Source of the DNA: Eutypella sp. D-1
Taxonomy: Eukaryota > Ascomycota > Sordariomycetes > Xylariales > Diatrypaceae
NCBI GenBank assembly: GCA_023313575.1
Contig: JAJTTP010000001.1
Span: 5,394,001 to 5,458,000, forward strand
Direction of reading: 5' to 3'
DNA: 64,000 bases
In this document: positions 60,089-64,000 of the stretch, in pieces
How positions within the stretch are numbered: the first letter of the stretch is position 1
Layout of the letters: each line of letters opens with the position of its first letter
Made by a program: the position numbers and the translations under genes
Notes under the pieces: model-generated
The model's database searches: none
The model's input: only the letters and a program-made list of their open reading frames with translations
Told to the model about the DNA's origin: nothing

Positions 60089-60639
60089 TGCTCGGCGCGA
60101 ACCCCATGTTCGTTACCACGAGAACCCAGATCGCTAGTCCTGTCGGCGTAGCCCTACCATATGCAGGTTATTCTACGTCTCCACTATACTTCCAACATTA
60201 TGCACATTTTCACCAACAACAGCTCCGTAGCTTCCAGCTTTGGGTTGCCTGTGCTGCAGTTACTATCCAACCGCCTAATATTCATTTGGTAGGTCGAATG
60301 AGTGTGTGTATTAGGGTAGCAGTTGGCGTGACAGGGAGGAATGTGCAGTATACCGGAGCGCAGCCGACAGGGCCAAGTCATCCAGCCGGGCCTTTACTCT
60401 CCCAGGTTCCCTTACGTCAATGATCTTTGATTGCATTCCCATCTTTACGCAGTCCGAGTATTGCGTAAATTGGCAAGTAGGTAGTATTCCCAGAATTGTA
60501 TCGTGATATTGGTATATCTTGTTCCATCCTGCTTTCCTCCTTCAATTTCTTCCCCTGTGCTAGATTATTCTGATTACCCCCTATAGCTATTCATTTCCAA
60601 TCCCCTGGCATCGCGTGCTTTAATCACCAAGAATTCAAC

Positions 60640-62681
60640 ATGGGCCTATGTACAGAGCTTCCAGAGCAACTCTCTGAGGTAGACGTGATCATTGCGGGCG
60701 GTAAGTTCAATTAGAGCTTATACCTTTGCATACCTATAGCTCCTCATAATGTGACGATTTAATAGGCGGTACTGCTGGCTGTATTGTGGCCGCGCGCCTG
60801 GCTGAGGCCGGTGCCAACTCTAACCTCTCGGTCTTAATTGTTGAAGGCGGACCAAACAATTATGATGAGCCGAGTATCATTCACCCGCTCCTATTCGTCG
60901 AGCATTACCGTCCTGTCAACAAGATGACGACCTTCCACATGTCAAATCAAGAAGAGCAGCTAGGTAACCGACAGCTTTTTGAGCCTGTCGGTGACGTTCT
61001 TGGGGGTGGCTCCTCTATAAACATGAGTATGCCGACCATTTATCATGATATTAATTGCGCGTTCCTGTTGCTATGATTTATATCCCAAACCGTTGCTGAC
61101 ACGAGAATCTGCAGTGGTATATAGCCGAGCTCAACGAGCAGACTTCGATGGATGGAACACGCCTGGTTGGTCGGCCAACGAGATGCTGCCATACTTGAAA
61201 AAGGTATGCTACTCCTATTTGGCGTCTACCATCACTTATCTAACAGATAACACAAACAGATTGAGACATACCACGGACCCGGGGATAAGGACCGCCACGG
61301 GGCCAAGGGACCACTGAATGTGACCAATGGCACCTACAATGCCCCGAGATGCGAGGATGACTTTATCGCGGCAGCCCAGAAAGTCGGCTATCCCGAGCTC
61401 CAAGACATCTACGACCTGGAAGCTAACAACGGTGTCCAACGCGCCTTGCGTTTCATTAACCACGACGGAAAGCGCCAGGACACAGCCCACTGCTACGTAC
61501 ATCCTCTGTTACAAGATGGCAAGCACCCCAACCTCCATGTGCTCGTCGAGTCACAGGTCAACCGCGTGTTGTTCGACGACAACAAGCGGGCAACCGGGAT
61601 TGAATACAAATCAAAGGCAATAGACGGGCCATCTCGCACTGTCAGGGCAAAAAAGATGGTGGTCCTATCCTGTGGCGTTCTGGGCTCACCGCCGGTGCTC
61701 GAGAGATCCGGCGTGGGGAACCCAGAGATCCTACGGAGGGCCGGGATACAGAATCTCGTGGCAGATGTCCCTGGCGTTGGCGAGGGATTCAATGACCACA
61801 ACTTGATCTTGTACGGGTACAAGTCGAGTCTAAACCCTAAGGAGACCATCGACAACGTACAGAGGGGGGAACTGGACATGAACGAGCTGATCCGCACAAA
61901 GGCTAAGATTCTTGGGTGGAATGCCGAGGACGTCCACTGCAAGATTCGCCCCACGGCGTCCGAGGTCACTGCCCTCAGCCCAGCCTTCCGGGAGGCCTGG
62001 GACCGTGATTTCAAAGACATCCCGAACAAGCCAGTCACAGTTATGGCCAGCATTGGCGGCTACCCGGGCGACCCCGCCAAACTACCCCCGCTCCAGTACT
62101 TCGGCATAACCACTTTCACGGTAAACACGTACTCGCGCGGGCACGTGCATGTCACGGGGCCGAACCCAGGCGATAAGCTTGACTTCGCATCGGGAATTTT
62201 CTCGGATCCAGGGGGCGTTGATCTGCAGATGCAGAAGTGGACGTACAAGAAGCAGCGGCAGATCGCGCGGCGCATGACCACATTTCGGGGCGAGCTACCC
62301 GTCAGCCACCCGCCGTTCGACCCGGGTTCCCCAGCGGCGCTCAGTGGCGTCGATAGGGACGAGGGCCTTGACGGTCCGCCGCCTCCCGACGCGCCCGATA
62401 TCGAGTATTCGGCTGAAGACGACGCCGTGCTTGAGGAATGGCTGCGCGCTAATATCGGTATGGCCTGGCACCCGCTCGGTGCTTGCCGGATGGCGCCGCG
62501 CGACGCTGGCGGTGTCGTCGGTCCGGACCTGAACGTCCACGGCGTCGGGGCCCTCAAAGTCGCTGACCTGAGCATCGTCCCCGGCAGCGTGTCGGGAAAC
62601 ACCATGAACACAGCATGCGCCATTGGCGAGAAGGCTGCTGCCATAATAATGAGCGAGCTGGGATTAGTCGGAGCTGATTAG
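60640..62681 (+). CDS. GMC-family FAD oxidoreductase, alcohol-oxidase-like, four exons
   Basis: Flavoenzyme of the glucose-methanol-choline family, closest in pattern to fungal alcohol/methanol oxidases, which oxidise alcohols to aldehydes with release of H2O2. Exons 60640-60700, 60766-61026, 61115-61203 and 61260-62681, joined with continuous phase, give 610 residues. The first join creates the FAD Rossmann motif VIIAGGGTAGCIVAARLAEAG; the second gives SSINM-MVYSRAQRADFDGWN, the family's second signature. VVLSCGVLGSPPVLERSGVG is the GMC signature 2. The C-terminal active site shows WHPLGACRM (catalytic His) and SGNTMNTACAIGEKAA with Asn at the second catalytic position, a His/Asn pair as in many GMC enzymes. 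There is no signal peptide. The C-terminus (GLVGAD) lacks the peroxisomal tripeptide of true methanol oxidases, so a cytosolic place and another substrate are likely. Confidence 0.92.
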
Positions 62682-63757
62682 CCGCTTGCTAGCGGCGGAC
62701 GCTACTATCGCTGTTGTCTACATTTTGGTTCCTGCTGGTAATCGGGTGCCGGTGGAATTTGTGGGCGAAGAGTGTTGAGTTGCTCTGCATTTTCAATGCG
62801 CCGCTTATACTTCCTTTCATCTAGAGGGGTAGGAAACAGGAATGGGGAATATTATAGACCGGCCCTCGGAAGAACATGAATTGCTTCTCGATTAGGTAGC
62901 GCCACCGCTTGGGCCCTGCCTGCCTTCGATAGCTTAGACGGGATATTATATGTTTTGAACAGGGGGGTTTCAAGAGATAGCATAACGGATGAACTTATTT
63001 CCAAGGGTCTGTCGTTGGATGTCCTTCTTCTAGGTAGGCAATCGCCACATATTCGCAAACAACTGTAGAACGCCCATCTGAAATGCGAAATGACCAGGAG
63101 GGTTACTGACTGGACATAGATGATGTTGTATTCTTGGTACTAGAAACCCTCCTGCCCCTCTCCGGCCTCCACTCGAACGCTAGCCCTTGAAATTTATCTT
63201 GGATTTTAAGAGATAGATGTAGTAGTATATACCTACTATGGGCCCAGAAAGGGACTGTGGGGGTGATTGAGACTCAGAGCAAGCTGGTGAGAGGGTATGG
63301 TGCAAAGGTGGGGAAATGCACCTGAATGGGGAATCGTCCAGAATGGTTCGGAGACTGAATGTACCATATAAACCGTTAAAATAATCCTGTTCAATTGACT
63401 ATATCACTACCCCTTTCATAGGGGCACGGTAGCCAAGTGAGATAAGCTCACGCTAGGCAGCCTTCTACATAAACCACCTGCACCTCAAGTGGTGAGACTA
63501 GCCAGACAGCCTTATGCCTTGCATATCCTTTTGTTAGTTGGTGGTTAGTAAATTATCTGGATAAAACAGGAGATGGTGCCATGGTTACGTATATATTTTG
63601 AAGGAGAGCCCTAATAACATAAACCACAGGAGCTGCCTACCCCGCTCTTGAATCCAATATCTCGGTTCCCTCTCCTCGCCCGGTTTCAGGAGCCAACATC
63701 ATCACCGGCAAATCGAATAAAACGAACATCCCCATCTGCCTCAAGCTTCATATCAGA
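62682..63757. other. Intergenic, no supported gene
   Basis: About 1.1 kb between the GMC gene and the GST-like gene. I see no coding signal or tRNA. CA/CT-rich sequence at 63620-63750 fits a promoter and 5' UTR of the downstream gene. Confidence 0.55.
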
Positions 63758-64000
63758 ATGGCTGCTCCCTACGAACTCATCTACTACACGGGCGTTCCAG
63801 GCCGTGGAGAGCACGTCCGGTTGATCCTCGAGGAGGCAGGTGCCCCGTACCAGGACACCCAGTTCCTGTCTTTCGACGAAGCCCGGAGAAATGTGACCAA
63901 CTGGCTCGCGGGCGGCGGACATGGGAACCCGCCCTACTTCGCCCCGCCCCTCTTCAAGCACGGCGATCTCGTCATCTCCCAGACCCCCAACATCCTCCTA
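63758..64000 (+). CDS. Glutathione S-transferase-like protein, 5' part (runs off the window)
   Basis: The frame opens at ATG 63758 and stays open to the window end (81 codons). It begins MAAPYELIYYTGVPGRGEHV, then RLILEEAGAPYQDTQF, which is the beta1-alpha1 start of a thioredoxin-fold GST N-terminal domain with a Tyr (YY-TG) at the position of the catalytic residue of alpha/mu/sigma-type enzymes. The RGEHVRLILEEAG helix and the later ISQTPNIL match the sigma/class-mu-like pattern in which a QT/QS motif binds the glutathione gamma-glutamyl group. Expected role: glutathione conjugation or peroxide detoxification in the cytosol. The 3' part is missing here. Confidence 0.85.
   Translation, partial: MAAPYELIYYTGVPGRGEHVRLILEEAGAPYQDTQFLSFDEARRNVTNWLAGGGHGNPPYFAPPLFKHGDLVISQTPNILL

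Noticed and set aside
63421..63520. tRNA-like start (GGCACGGTAGCCAAGTGAGA)
   Set aside because: No TTCRA T-loop, no acceptor-stem pairing and no anticodon arm could be found.

Overview
The window is nuclear DNA of a filamentous ascomycete (Pezizomycotina, most likely a sordariomycete). The evidence is short GT-AG introns with CTRAC-type branch sites, GC-rich coding exons, a set of typical fungal housekeeping genes, gene deserts scattered with short ACCTAGGT-type palindromes, and a 21-kb AT-rich block with the mutation pattern of repeat-induced point mutation (RIP: CpA/TpG lost, TpA gained, CpG kept). No tRNA, rRNA, CRISPR array or bacterial-type operon was seen. The species cannot be named from the sequence.

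Layout. 1-3076 is non-coding with dispersed GTACCTAGGTA-like motifs. 3077-5490 (-) is a three-exon zinc-finger protein gene. 5491-9812 has no convincing gene, but has a purine-rich + strand and one exon-like island. 9818-31111 is one composite mobile block. A Ty3/gypsy LTR retrotransposon (element C, - strand, target duplication GATTT) carries a second full-length gypsy element in its left LTR (element A, - strand, duplication TATTT) and a third near its right LTR (element D, + strand, same family as A). A solo LTR sits inside A (duplication ATGTT) and another inside the 5' LTR of D (duplication AAGAA). All are RIP-damaged. A and D also share a degraded reading frame antisense to pol, between integrase and the 3' LTR, which is the most unusual signal in the window.

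31112-36293 is nearly empty apart from a 175-codon gene of unknown function at 32031-32558 (-). The remainder is gene-rich: a seven-exon OPT-family oligopeptide transporter (36294-39034, +); an unknown two-exon protein with a basic tail (40009-41576, -); riboflavin synthase (42759-43633, +) convergent with the MUS81 structure-specific endonuclease (43855-45660, -); phosphoacetylglucosamine mutase of the UDP-GlcNAc/chitin pathway (47078-48802, +); a PRMT1-type arginine methyltransferase with 14-nt and 20-nt microexons (50515-52007, -); a nine-exon secreted PhoD-type phosphatase with a GC-AG intron (53160-55769, -); a family X DNA polymerase with BRCT (56596-58908, -); a coding fragment (59849-60088, -); a GMC/alcohol-oxidase-like flavoprotein (60640-62681, +); and the start of a glutathione S-transferase-like gene that runs off the window (63758-64000, +).

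The genes do not form an evident metabolic cluster. They are individually transcribed core-genome genes beside a heterochromatin-like retrotransposon island. MUS81 and the family X polymerase both act in DNA repair, but they are 11 kb apart and nothing suggests co-regulation. Exon joins were worked out by hand from splice sites, phase continuity and family motifs. All summed CDS lengths are multiples of three.
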